Counted from the first letter of the stretch, positions 1 to 6,990 are shown. The stretch is 21,919 nucleotides of DNA from an uncultured Blautia sp. (GCA_900765525.1 CAAFRY010000055.1:1-21919); one strand, 5' to 3'. The notes: generated by a model from the letters alone, not told the origin. A program made the numbers and translations.

Positions 1-239
1 AGGCTTTTTAATGCCCGGAAGTTTTTTGTGATTTTATAGGGAGATTTTTGAATGGAAACAGGGTGGGGAAAAATTCCGTTTTCCTGAAAATAGTCCTGGG
101 GAAACTGGTAGGCGGGACTCGAAAAATTAGAAGCAAAATGGATTTCCGCTCCCTGCTCCTTCAGAATCTCCACGGTATTCTTTTCAAACTGCCACAAAAA
201 GCCGCTTACCGTGGTTATAATCAGAACTCTGTGTTTCAT
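1..239 (-). CDS. Glycosyltransferase-like protein, N-terminal part (cut by window edge)
   Basis: An open frame starts with ATG at 239 on the minus strand and runs off the left edge without a stop (79 codons visible). AGGAG lies 9 bases before the ATG, a good ribosome binding site. The protein begins MKHRVLIITTVSGFLWQFEK and continues with a VEILKEQGAEIHFASNF stretch. A beta-strand, a short loop, a helix and then 'G-A-E-I-H-F-A-S-N' is the usual opening Rossmann unit of GT-B fold glycosyltransferases (GT1/GT4) that build capsule or exopolysaccharide on the cytoplasmic face of the membrane. The catalytic C-terminal half is outside the window, so donor and acceptor are unknown. It lies downstream of the aldo/keto reductase on the same strand, 129 bases away, with no clear terminator between. 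The family call is from the N-terminus only. Confidence 0.7.
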   Translation of the reverse strand, partial: MKHRVLIITTVSGFLWQFEKNTVEILKEQGAEIHFASNFSSPAYQFPQDYFQENGIFPHPVSIQKSPYKITKNFRALKS

Positions 240-257
240 TCCGCAAAACTCCTTTCT

Positions 258-280
258 GTAAAAGGGGGAACCCCTTGTAC
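258..280 (-). other. Hairpin just upstream of the glycosyltransferase ribosome binding site
   Basis: A near-palindrome, GTAAAAGGGG-GAA-CCCCTTGTAC on the plus strand, ends 19 bases before the ATG at 239 and just upstream of the AGGAG site. In the minus-strand transcript it would form a ten-pair stem with one mismatch. Its CCCCTTGT core resembles the palindromic repeats at 17307-17357 and 18071-18116. It may be a translation control hairpin or a reduced member of that repeat family. Nothing in the sequence decides between them. Confidence 0.35.
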
Positions 281-368
281 GTTTCTGTTACGGCCTTAGT
301 TTAACAGGGAAAACGACAGATTTCCTTATGAGATAGCTGGAAAGGCAAACGGTTTTTGGAAAGAAAAC

Positions 369-1505
369 TTACATGTTTAATTTTTCTGCAAAATCAGCCA
401 TGGCTTCTGAGATTTTAATCTGCTGAGGACATACAGCCTCACAGCTCTGGCAGCCAACGCATGCGCTGGGCAGCTTTTCCTTTGGATAGGATGCTAATGC
501 CATAGGTGCCAGAAAACCACCTTTGGTGAAGCAATGCTCATTATACAGTGCCAGAAGGGTAGGAATATCCAGTTCCTGGGGACAATGGCTTACGCAATAA
601 TGACAGGCTGTACAGGGAAGTACAATTTTCTTCACCATACTGTCTGCCAAATCCAAAAGCCCTTTCATCTCCTCTTCTGTCAAAGGCTTGCTTTCTTCAT
701 AGGTATGTATATTAGCCTGAAGCTGCTCCATATTGGACATACCGGAAAGAACCATGGTAACCTGAGGTATAGACTGCAGGAATCGGAAAGCCCAGGCAGG
801 AACAGTTTCCTGGGGGCGCATCCCCTTTAACTGTTCTGTCTCCTCCTGGCTCAGGTTTGCCAGGCGTCCGCCTCTCAGAGGCTCCATAACCCATACAGGC
901 AGTTTGTATTCCTGTAAAAGCTCTACCTTAGCTTTGGCATCCTGGAAATTCCAATCCAGGTAATTTAACTGAATCTGACAAAATTCCATATGCTCTCCAT
1001 AAGCTTCCAGGAAACGTTTCATAACCTCATAGCTTCCGTGAGCGGAAAATCCCAGGTGACGGATACGTCCATTTTCCTTTTGCTTCATCAGGTAAGTAAA
1101 AATGCCATATTTTTCGTCATTGAGATAATAGTCAATATTCATCTCACATACATTGTGGAATAAATAGAAATCAAAATATTCTACTCCGCATTTTTCAAGC
1201 TGTTTTTCAAAAATTTCTTCCACCTTGTCCATATTGGATAAATCATAGCCCGGAAATTTGGTGGCCAGATAAAAGCTGTCTCTGGGGTATCTGGCCAGAG
1301 CCTTCCCCATAACCAGCTCAGAATGGCCGTCATGGTAGCCCCAGGCAGTGTCATAATAATTGATTCCCTGCTTCATGGCCACGTCCACCATATCCAGTGC
1401 TGCCTTTTCATCAATTTGAGAATCCTCTCCGTTTATTACAGGGAGCCGCATAGCGCCCATACCTAAAGCAGATAATTTAAGGTCCTGAAATTCTTTGTAA
1501 ATCAT
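369..1505 (-). CDS. Aldo/keto reductase with C-terminal 4Fe-4S ferredoxin domain
   Basis: This is a cytoplasmic oxidoreductase of 378 residues. Residues 1-285 form an aldo/keto reductase barrel with the expected tetrad: Asp52 and Tyr57 (YYDTAWGY), Lys83 (LATKF) and His117 (YLFHNV). The C-terminus has two 4Fe-4S motifs, Cys298/301/304/308 (PCTACHYCVSHCP) and Cys349/352/355/359 (ACVGCQSCEAVCP), as in the 'aldo/keto reductase, ferredoxin domain' group common in clostridia. Such proteins probably move electrons between NAD(P)H or ferredoxin and a carbonyl substrate; the substrate is unknown. I chose ATG at 1505 because AAGGAG lies 11 bases upstream; a start 13 codons earlier has no such site. The gene is transcribed alone from a MerR-type promoter at 1570-1600, which suggests induction by aldehydes, electrophiles or thiol stress. 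Confidence 0.93.
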   Translation of the reverse strand: MIYKEFQDLKLSALGMGAMRLPVINGEDSQIDEKAALDMVDVAMKQGINYYDTAWGYHDGHSELVMGKALARYPRDSFYLATKFPGYDLSNMDKVEEIFEKQLEKCGVEYFDFYLFHNVCEMNIDYYLNDEKYGIFTYLMKQKENGRIRHLGFSAHGSYEVMKRFLEAYGEHMEFCQIQLNYLDWNFQDAKAKVELLQEYKLPVWVMEPLRGGRLANLSQEETEQLKGMRPQETVPAWAFRFLQSIPQVTMVLSGMSNMEQLQANIHTYEESKPLTEEEMKGLLDLADSMVKKIVLPCTACHYCVSHCPQELDIPTLLALYNEHCFTKGGFLAPMALASYPKEKLPSACVGCQSCEAVCPQQIKISEAMADFAEKLNM

Positions 1506-1569
1506 AGCTGTGTCTACTCCTTTCTTTGCAGCGGTTCTGTCCAATCACTCTTCCGCTGTATCTGGGGAC

Positions 1570-1600
1570 ATTATACAACTTGGAGTTCACTTTAAGTCAA
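1570..1600 (-). promoter_or_regulatory. MerR-type promoter (19-bp spacer) for the aldo/keto reductase
   Basis: Read on the minus strand, TTGACT (1600-1595) and a perfect TATAAT (1575-1570) are separated by 19 bases instead of about 17. The spacer carries the dyad ACTTAAAGTG / AACTCCAAGT (1597-1578; 7 of 10 positions symmetric). A 19-bp spacer with an ACTT...AGT...ACT...AAGT dyad between the boxes is the hallmark of promoters untwisted by MerR-family activators, particularly the AdhR/NmlR aldehyde- and nitrosothiol-responsive type. The expected transcription start is about 58 bases before the ATG at 1505. No MerR gene is in the window, so the regulator must lie elsewhere. Confidence 0.75.
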
Positions 1601-1686
1601 TTCTTTTTTTATATAACCTGATTTTAAAGGGGAATTTCTTTCCCTTGTTTTGGCAAAGATATTACAAAAAGATAACTCTCTTATGG

Positions 1687-1714
1687 TTGTAACCTGCAGA
1701 ATATGTGTTACAAT
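1687..1714 (+). promoter_or_regulatory. Predicted promoter of the CHAD gene with overlapping dyad
   Basis: TTGTAA (1687-1692) and TACAAT (1709-1714) are 16 bases apart, the best sigma-A-like pair before the gene starting at 1800. The dyad TGTAAC (1688-1693) / GTTACA (1707-1712) coincides with both boxes, so a dimeric repressor could sit on it. The arms are only 6 bp, so the operator idea is tentative. Confidence 0.45.
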
Positions 1715-1799
1715 CTTACTATATAAGTCCAGATAAATACGTTTTGCTCAAAGAGCATAGGAACAAAGCAAGGGATAATAGAGAATAGGGAGGCTGCAT

Positions 1800-3146
1800 A
1801 TGGAAAAAACCGCAACAAAATCTGTGAAAAAAAGAAATTACTTAAAACCGGAGACATCTTCTGTCCGCTACTGGAAAACCAGGGAGTTGTGTCAGAGCTT
1901 TGGGATAGATTTTAGAAATAAACGGGAAACGGCCAAGGCTGCGGTTTCTCTGTATCAGGAGCAGGTAAAAACAGGAGCCTGCCCGGAAGGACTAAAGAAA
2001 CTGGTAAAAAAAGCCTGCGTTTTTCAGGATATTGGCCGGAATCTGTTTCAGAAGGGAAATGCCGGGCTTGCCCAGGACATTTTGCTTACCCACCCCCTTC
2101 GTTCCCTCTCCAGGGAAGAGAATCTCATACTGGCCGGAGCCCTGGGCATTATCAACAGGAATAAGGCCGGAGAAGAACAGGAGGATTCTCTGTTAAAAGA
2201 TTTCCTCTCAAAAGAATCCCAGAAGCAAAAGGCTAAAATCGTAGCCGATATAGTTCTTTCTGTTAATAAGCAGACAGAAATTTCTGAAAAGGAAAATCAT
2301 CTGGGGCTGGAGGTTATGCTTCGGAATTTTTTCCTGTGCCAACTGGAAACTATCCGCATGCTTTTAAAAGAAAAAAATTATGACAATCCTGATTTTATCC
2401 ATGATTTACGGGTTTCCTTCCGGAAAATGGATGCAGTCTCCGAAGTGTTCTCCCAATACCTGACACCAGAGTGGAAAGAGGTGTGGAGACCCTATATCAA
2501 AAAATATTTGAAGCTTTTGGGAGCTGTACGAGACGTTGATATTATGAAGGAAAAGGCAGATGCCTTTTTAAAGGATAAGAAGAAGGAGCGGGAAGAACTG
2601 GCTCCTTTCTGGAAACTTACAGAGAACAGACGGAAACAGAAGGTGGCAGAACTGAAAAATGCATTGGAAGGAATAGATTTTACAGATAGCCTGGAAGCTT
2701 TTCAGGCCTCTTTTGGAAAGCCTTTTCTGCTGCCCCGTATTGATAAAGACGGAAAGCTGCTTCGCCCCGGAGAGCATGATTTGCAGAATAAAATTCTCCG
2801 GGAACAATATGAGGCAGTGCAGACCTACGCTCACTGGGTTTGGGGGCTTCTGGTTCCTGAACCTCTTCTTCACCAGCTTCGGCTGGCTCTGAAAAATTTC
2901 CGTTACGGGCTGGAATTTTACAGAGAGCAGTTATCCTCAGATATGCGTATGGCTCTTTCTATTACCCGGGACCTGCAGGATATTCTGGGTACTCTTCACG
3001 ATTATGATGTGCTGGGAGACGCTATAAGGCAGGCTCAATCTGAAAATCCGGAACAGATGGAGGATTTCCTTCTTTATTCCGTGGAAGGTATGGAAAAATC
3101 CTATCTGGATTTTCAGAGAAGATGGAGAAGTTTTACAGACCGTTAA
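1800..3146 (+). CDS. CHAD domain protein with N-terminal degenerate Ppx/GppA-like HD region
   Basis: A cytoplasmic protein of 448 residues; GGGAGG lies 6 bases before the ATG. Residues about 175-445 are a CHAD domain, a helical, basic fold that binds polyphosphate. Its two signature halves are visible: FIHDLRVSFRKM (His201) with LLGAVRDVDIMK, then LLHQLRLALKNFRYGLEFY with LQDILGTLHDYDVL. Residues about 28-125 resemble the C-terminal HD domain of Ppx/GppA exopolyphosphatases: a KRETAKAAVSLYQE helix, CVFQDIGRNL where active proteins have LLHDIG, then LSREENLILAGAL before the position of the family's RYHRK. The metal-binding His residues appear lost (Gln76 for the HD histidine; AGLAQDIL where the His-rich helix should be), so no phosphatase activity is expected. 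I infer a polyphosphate-binding scaffold or sensor. It is monocistronic, ending in a terminator at 3158-3224. The CHAD call is firm; the HD origin is an inference from pattern. Confidence 0.88.
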   Translation: MEKTATKSVKKRNYLKPETSSVRYWKTRELCQSFGIDFRNKRETAKAAVSLYQEQVKTGACPEGLKKLVKKACVFQDIGRNLFQKGNAGLAQDILLTHPLRSLSREENLILAGALGIINRNKAGEEQEDSLLKDFLSKESQKQKAKIVADIVLSVNKQTEISEKENHLGLEVMLRNFFLCQLETIRMLLKEKNYDNPDFIHDLRVSFRKMDAVSEVFSQYLTPEWKEVWRPYIKKYLKLLGAVRDVDIMKEKADAFLKDKKKEREELAPFWKLTENRRKQKVAELKNALEGIDFTDSLEAFQASFGKPFLLPRIDKDGKLLRPGEHDLQNKILREQYEAVQTYAHWVWGLLVPEPLLHQLRLALKNFRYGLEFYREQLSSDMRMALSITRDLQDILGTLHDYDVLGDAIRQAQSENPEQMEDFLLYSVEGMEKSYLDFQRRWRSFTDR

Positions 3147-3157
3147 GATATAATCAT

Positions 3158-3224
3158 AAAATCCTGATTTTCAAATCCCAAAAGTACGTTATATGCTGGT
3201 TTGGGAGAAAATCAGGATTTTTTT
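3158..3224 (+). terminator. Rho-independent terminator after the CHAD gene
   Basis: A 15-bp perfect inverted repeat, AAAATCCTGATTTTC (3158-3172) and GAAAATCAGGATTTT (3207-3221), closes a loop that contains a smaller CCCAAA/TTTGGG stem. The T run extends to 3224. On the other strand only four T follow, so it may act weakly for the convergent Crp/Fnr gene as well. Confidence 0.85.
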
Positions 3225-3277
3225 CCGCAGACAGCAGTGGCCAATGACTCTTATTCGGAGCAGCTATGGTTTGTTAT

Positions 3278-3937
3278 CTACAGTTTAGAAGGTAAAAGCA
3301 GACTCTCCAGATAATCCCGGTTTTCAATGTAAATATGGCCGTATGTAGTTGAAATAATTTTTTTCTTTTTCCATTCCCCTAAAACTTTACTTACGGTCAC
3401 CCGGTTCATGCCCAGGGACACTGCCAGTTCTTCCTGTGTATAAGGAATTCCCTGTCTGCTGACACCTCTGTCTTTATCCGGAAAGGCGGTTTCATGAAGG
3501 AGAAAGCTGGCAACCTTCTGATACCTGTCATATAAGGTAACACGCCTAAGCTGTTCTGTCAGATGATTACAGGTTTTCGTCAGAAGCTGAAGCATAACAT
3601 GCATCAGAGCCGGGGACTCCTCCATATAACCATAGAGCTGTTTCAAATCACAGGCCAGAATCTGTACCTGGTTTACCGCTGCCACAGACACAGGGTAAAC
3701 ACTTTGAGAAAGAAAAGAGCTTTCTCCTATGATTCTTCCCTTCTCTACAATTTCAAAAGTTAATTCTTTCCCTGACCGGGTGAGATAAAAGGCACGTACT
3801 CTTCCGCTCTTCACGAAAAAAAGATGTTCTGCACTGTCTCCCTGAAAATATATAGTCTCTCCCGGTTCATAGCACAAAAGCTTTCCCGTCTTTTCAAAAT
3901 AGGGATATAAATTTTCCGATATTTTTATGGATTCCAC
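3278..3937 (-). CDS. Crp/Fnr family transcriptional regulator
   Basis: A DNA-binding regulator of 219 residues. Residues about 10-120 form the cyclic-nucleotide-binding-like beta roll (YEPGETIYFQGDSAEHLFFV, then SGRVRAFY and GRIIGESSFL). A dimerisation helix follows, and a winged helix-turn-helix at about 165-200 (YTQEELAVSLGMNRVTVSKV). The start is GTG at 3937, with GGGAGG 7 bases upstream. There is no N-terminal Fnr-type cysteine cluster, so direct oxygen sensing by a 4Fe-4S centre is unlikely. The roll lacks an obvious cAMP phosphate-binding RxS motif, so the ligand is unknown. It is divergent from the MATE exporter with 216 bases between, which suggests, but does not prove, that it controls that gene. 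Confidence 0.9.
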   Translation of the reverse strand: MESIKISENLYPYFEKTGKLLCYEPGETIYFQGDSAEHLFFVKSGRVRAFYLTRSGKELTFEIVEKGRIIGESSFLSQSVYPVSVAAVNQVQILACDLKQLYGYMEESPALMHVMLQLLTKTCNHLTEQLRRVTLYDRYQKVASFLLHETAFPDKDRGVSRQGIPYTQEELAVSLGMNRVTVSKVLGEWKKKKIISTTYGHIYIENRDYLESLLLPSKL

Positions 3938-4153
3938 AATCTGTCCTCCCGGAATTCTTTCGTATTTTACTGGTTCTTTCTATATGTAAGCAGAGTATAA
4001 ATCCTTATCTTCCAAATGTAAAGCGATTTAATAGCTGTCGCTGTTGGAGTATGAAAACATTCTTCAGGCAATATGTAGTCTATGCAACAGATTTTTCCAA
4101 ATCCTCCGGATAAAATAAAGACATTGAGAATCGACAAAAGGAGGAGACTTACT

Positions 4154-5518
4154 ATGGAACAAAGTCGTTTTTTAACCCAGGGAAGTATATGGAAGGTACT
4201 CATCCGCTTTACTCTTCCCTTTTTGCTGGCAAACCTGCTTCAGGCTCTTTATGGGGCCGTGGACCTGCTGGTTATCGGAAAGTTTTGTTCTGCAGCCAGC
4301 GTGGCCGCTGTTTCCACTGCCACCCAGGTAACCCAGATAATTACCAGCCTGATTACAGGCTTTACTCTGGCCGGAACCGTTTTGGTAGGAAAATACGCCG
4401 GCATGGAAAAAAGGGAAAAGGTGGAACGGACTATTGGAACCACGGTCACCTTTTTTGGATTATTTTCTTTTGGCTTTACTTTGCTTTCTATTTTGGCCAT
4501 TCCCTGGGTGCTAAGCCTGCTGCAGGTGCCGGAAGCTTCCTACCAGGAAGCCTATTCCTATATTTTTATCTGCTGTCTGGGAGTTTTCTTTATCTGCCAG
4601 TACAACGCTTTAAGTGCCGTACTGCGGGGATACGGAGATTCTGTAAGCCCTCTGCTGTTTGTAGCCGTGGCCTGCGTCTTTAATATTGTGGGAGATATTT
4701 TTACCGTATCCTGTCTCCATATGGGCCCTGCCGGTACAGCACTGTCCACGGTTATTTCCCAGGGGCTTAGCATGGGTATTGCAATCCTTCATCTAAACCG
4801 GCAGAAATTTATTTTCCGATTTTCCCTGACGTCCCTGGGCATGGACCGGGAAATTCTAAAAGAACTGATTCGGGTGGGAATCCCTGTATCCTTCCAGGAA
4901 TGTATGGTAAGGATTTCCTTTTTATATTTAACGGCTATTACCAACAGTTTTGGAATCTATGTTTCCTCCGCCGTAGGTATTGCAGGCAAATACGATGTTT
5001 TTGCCATGCTGCCGGCCACAAGTGCCGCCAATGCTCTGGCTGCCCTTACAGCCCAAAACCTGGGCGCAGGAAAACGGCAGAGAGCCAGGCAATTTTTGAA
5101 ATGCGCTCTGGCAGGAGCATTCTGCTGCTCTCTTCTCTTTTTCCTTTGGGCCCAGTTTGCTCCGGCTTCTATGATACATTTGTTTTCCGGAGACGAAAAA
5201 GTAGTCCAAGCCGGCATTCCTTTTTTCAGAAGCTGCAGCCTGGACTATCTGGCGGTATCTGTTCTGTTTTGTGTAAACGGATATTTAAACGGTTGTGAAA
5301 AAACCCTATTTACCATGGTAAACTGCTGCGCAGGGGCTCTGATTATCCGGATTCCCCTTCTCTATTTTCTATTCCACAGCCAGGTGACAGGATTGGAATA
5401 CTATGGTCTGGTATCCCCTGCCTCTTCCCTTATCATGCTGGGGGTAATACTGGGCTATGTTATTGCAGGACATAGCTTCAGGAGGAGGGGCACATCACCA
5501 CGATTTTCTGAGGTGTAG
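4154..5518 (+). CDS. MATE family multidrug/toxin efflux transporter
   Basis: An integral membrane protein of 454 residues with about 12 hydrophobic segments, the usual size of MATE exporters, which expel cationic drugs or metabolites using Na+ or H+ gradients. The opening LTQGSIWKVLIRFTLPFLLA followed by ALYGAVDLLVIGKF is characteristic of the DinF/NorM-like clostridial branch. A second family-like block, AVSTATQVTQIITSLITGF, and the internal half repeat around GIPVSFQECM are also visible. I chose ATG at 4154 because AAAGGAGG lies just upstream; an in-frame ATG at 4082 has no such site and would add a non-membrane tail. It is divergent from the Crp/Fnr gene. Its last 41 bases overlap the 3' end of the minus-strand gene 5478-5963. 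The substrate cannot be told from sequence. Confidence 0.93.
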   Translation: MEQSRFLTQGSIWKVLIRFTLPFLLANLLQALYGAVDLLVIGKFCSAASVAAVSTATQVTQIITSLITGFTLAGTVLVGKYAGMEKREKVERTIGTTVTFFGLFSFGFTLLSILAIPWVLSLLQVPEASYQEAYSYIFICCLGVFFICQYNALSAVLRGYGDSVSPLLFVAVACVFNIVGDIFTVSCLHMGPAGTALSTVISQGLSMGIAILHLNRQKFIFRFSLTSLGMDREILKELIRVGIPVSFQECMVRISFLYLTAITNSFGIYVSSAVGIAGKYDVFAMLPATSAANALAALTAQNLGAGKRQRARQFLKCALAGAFCCSLLFFLWAQFAPASMIHLFSGDEKVVQAGIPFFRSCSLDYLAVSVLFCVNGYLNGCEKTLFTMVNCCAGALIIRIPLLYFLFHSQVTGLEYYGLVSPASSLIMLGVILGYVIAGHSFRRRGTSPRFSEV

Positions 5519-5963
5519 TCTGGGCAGGTATGCTCCTGGTGCTTACGGTATAGTATACCAAAAGGTTTTCATTTCCCGGGCTGCATAAAAAACGCTGACC
5601 GTTTTGGGTGACAATATTGGTAAAAGGAGTAAGATTCAGCTTCAGAGAATTATCCTCAGAAACCAGATTTTCATCAAAATAGCTAAGCATTACATTCTGG
5701 TCTCTTCTGACGGCAGTTATCAGTTCAGCCTGGTATCTGGGCGGGTAAACGGCGGGGGCAGGAAGATTCCGGTCGTAAAAGGCTGCCACCCGCATTCCTC
5801 TTCTCAGTCTGGTGCAGTCTATGATTACCGTATCCGGAGAAACTACAAAATCTATGGTTTCCTGGTCTTCTGTCATCAAAGATATAATCTGCATACAGCA
5901 GGCGCCTCCGCTGTTGATGTTTTGTATAATGCCTGTTACTTTTTGAAAAGAGCTGTAATCCAT
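5478..5963 (-). CDS. Conserved clostridial protein of unknown function, possible duplicated beta units
   Basis: A 161-residue soluble protein with no signal peptide or membrane segment. I do not recognise a named family, although blocks such as GMRVAAFYDRNLPAPAVYPP resemble hypothetical proteins I have seen in Firmicutes. It is rich in beta-type sequence. It may contain two related units, IDFVVSPDTVIIDCTRLRRG followed by MRVAAFYD, and LKLNLTPFTNIVTQNGQRFL followed by ENLLVYYT, each with a (V/L)-x-P-x-T-x-I core and an aromatic end, which suggests a duplicated OB-like or small barrel fold. The start at 5963 has only a modest site (AGAGGA, 12 bases away). It is transcribed away from rubrerythrin and converges on the MATE gene, overlapping it by 41 bases. 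Reading across the whole length with even codon use supports a real gene. Confidence 0.7.
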   Translation of the reverse strand: MDYSSFQKVTGIIQNINSGGACCMQIISLMTEDQETIDFVVSPDTVIIDCTRLRRGMRVAAFYDRNLPAPAVYPPRYQAELITAVRRDQNVMLSYFDENLVSEDNSLKLNLTPFTNIVTQNGQRFLCSPGNENLLVYYTVSTRSIPAQTTPQKIVVMCPSS

Positions 5964-6114
5964 AATAAAAGAATTCCTCTTCTATTCTCTTTTCTACTAT
6001 CCTATGACTTTAAAAAGGGAAGAGTGAAAAATCCCATGGATAAATTTTCTATTTCCGGGAAAAACTAAGTAAACAGTACAAAGTACAATGAAAAAGAATG
6101 AAGGAGGAACCAGG

Positions 6115-6723
6115 ATGTCAGTATCATTTGAGGACAGCGTTACCAAAGAAAACTTAATGCGGGCCTTTGCCGGAGAAAGCCAGGCCAGAAACCGCTATAC
6201 CATAGCCGCCCAGCAGGCCAGAAAAAGCGGACTGCCGGTTATTGAGGCTGTTTTTACCTTTACAGCCAATCAGGAGAAAGAACATGCGGAAATTTTCTAC
6301 AAGCATCTGAACCAGGTGGCGGAAACTAACATCGCAATTGACGGAACCTATCCGGTAGATATTTCCCATGACGTGGCGAAACTTCTTCGCTTTGCCCAGC
6401 ACAATGAATTTGAGGAGCATGAGGATGTATACAAAAAATTCGAGGAAAAGGCCAGGGAGGAAGGCTTCCAGGATATAGCCGGCTCCTTTCATATGATTGG
6501 CGCCGTGGAAAAGACCCACGGAGAAAGATTCGGATTATTTGCAGACTTATTAGAACAGAACAAGCTCTTTGTCTCTGATGTAAAAACTTCCTGGATGTGC
6601 CTGCAGTGCGGCAATATCTACACCGGAACCGCTGTGCCGGAAAAATGCCCGGTATGCGGTCATGAAAAAGGCTACTATGTGCGCCTGGAGCTGGCTCCTT
6701 ATACCACGCTTCCAAAGGCATAA
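6115..6723 (+). CDS. rbr: Rubrerythrin
   Basis: A cytoplasmic non-heme iron peroxidase of 202 residues that reduces hydrogen peroxide with electrons from rubredoxin or NADH-linked partners and protects anaerobes from oxidative stress. Residues 1-148 are the ferritin-like four-helix bundle with the diiron ligands in AGESQARNRY (Glu21), NQEKEHAE (Glu54, His57), HNEFEEHEDVY and GAVEKTHGERF (Glu132, His135). Residues 158-190 are a rubredoxin-like domain with Cys162/165 (MCLQCGNIY) and Cys178/181 (CPVCGHEKGYY). I chose ATG at 6115 because AAGGAGG sits 7 bases before it. An in-frame ATG at 6088 would encode the ribosome binding site itself. It is monocistronic, with a hairpin downstream at 6812-6851. 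No PerR box was recognised upstream. Confidence 0.97.
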   Translation: MSVSFEDSVTKENLMRAFAGESQARNRYTIAAQQARKSGLPVIEAVFTFTANQEKEHAEIFYKHLNQVAETNIAIDGTYPVDISHDVAKLLRFAQHNEFEEHEDVYKKFEEKAREEGFQDIAGSFHMIGAVEKTHGERFGLFADLLEQNKLFVSDVKTSWMCLQCGNIYTGTAVPEKCPVCGHEKGYYVRLELAPYTTLPKA

Positions 6724-6811
6724 TGTTTTCAAAGTTCTGATTGACCGTATGAGAAAAGATGGGCCTGTTCTTTGGAAATCCGGACAGAAATCCAGAATCC
6801 GGACTTCTCCT

Positions 6812-6862
6812 CCCCTGGATATTCCCTGGGATTACGGGAAAATTCCAGGGGCCCATGTTTTT
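6812..6862 (+). terminator. Probable terminator after rubrerythrin
   Basis: CCCCTGGA then TTCCC (6812-6825) pair with GGGAA then TTCCAGGGG (6836-6851), giving 13 pairs with a small internal loop. Five T follow at 6858-6862 after a six-base gap. The gap between stem and T run makes it less than ideal. A further T7 run lies near 6874-6880. Confidence 0.5.
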
Positions 6863-6881
6863 CCAGAAAATTCTTTTTTTC

Positions 6882-6911
6882 TTGTATTTTAGAAAGAAAT
6901 GTGTATATAAT
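6882..6911 (+). promoter_or_regulatory. Predicted promoter of the NCS2 permease gene
   Basis: TTGTAT (6882-6887) and a perfect TATAAT (6906-6911) are 18 bases apart, with TGTG before the -10 box. The inferred start near 6918 gives a leader of about 73 bases that contains the hairpin at 6931-6965. Confidence 0.6.
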
Positions 6912-6930
6912 AAGTTCCTACGGGTAAAAT

Positions 6931-6965
6931 TCGTACTTTAAGACAGAAGACCTGACAGAGTACGA
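6931..6965 (+). promoter_or_regulatory. Structured leader of the NCS2 permease mRNA, class unknown
   Basis: TCGTACT (6931-6937) pairs perfectly with AGTACGA (6959-6965), enclosing 21 bases that contain ACAGAAGACCTG. The stem ends 11 bases before the AAAGGAG site, so pairing could affect translation. Purine permeases of this family are often behind purine riboswitches, but the conserved TCTACC junction and kissing loops of that class are absent. I therefore call only a hairpin leader. Confidence 0.4.
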
Positions 6966-6990
6966 CGAAAAAAGAAAAAGGAGATTATGT

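Noticed and set aside
48..299. Plus-strand open frame of 83 codons
   Set aside because: It is antisense to the glycosyltransferase start, has no ribosome binding site, and its translation shows no recognisable pattern.
4022..4042. AGCGA-N11-TCGCT dyad between the Crp/Fnr and MATE genes
   Set aside because: Arms of five bases with an 11-base spacer do not match the TGTGA-N6-TCACA or TTGAT-N4-ATCAA geometry of this family, so it is probably chance.
3967..4203. Minus-strand 78-codon frame with a hydrophobic stretch before the MATE gene
   Set aside because: It starts inside the MATE coding region, lacks a good ribosome binding site, and covers the divergent regulatory region.
4189..4683. Long plus-strand frame inside the MATE gene (164 codons)
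   Set aside because: It is a frame shadow of the transporter gene, with no start signal of its own.
6326..6856. Minus-strand frame of 176 codons across rubrerythrin
   Set aside because: It is antisense to an intact rubrerythrin gene, with no ribosome binding site or family pattern.
6928..6940. AAATTCGTACTT shared between the NCS2 leader and the region near 18066
   Set aside because: A 12-base match is expected several times by chance in 22 kb, and the surrounding structures differ.
6901..6990. Guanine/adenine riboswitch before the purine permease
   Set aside because: The conserved TCTACC junction and two kissing stem-loops are absent.
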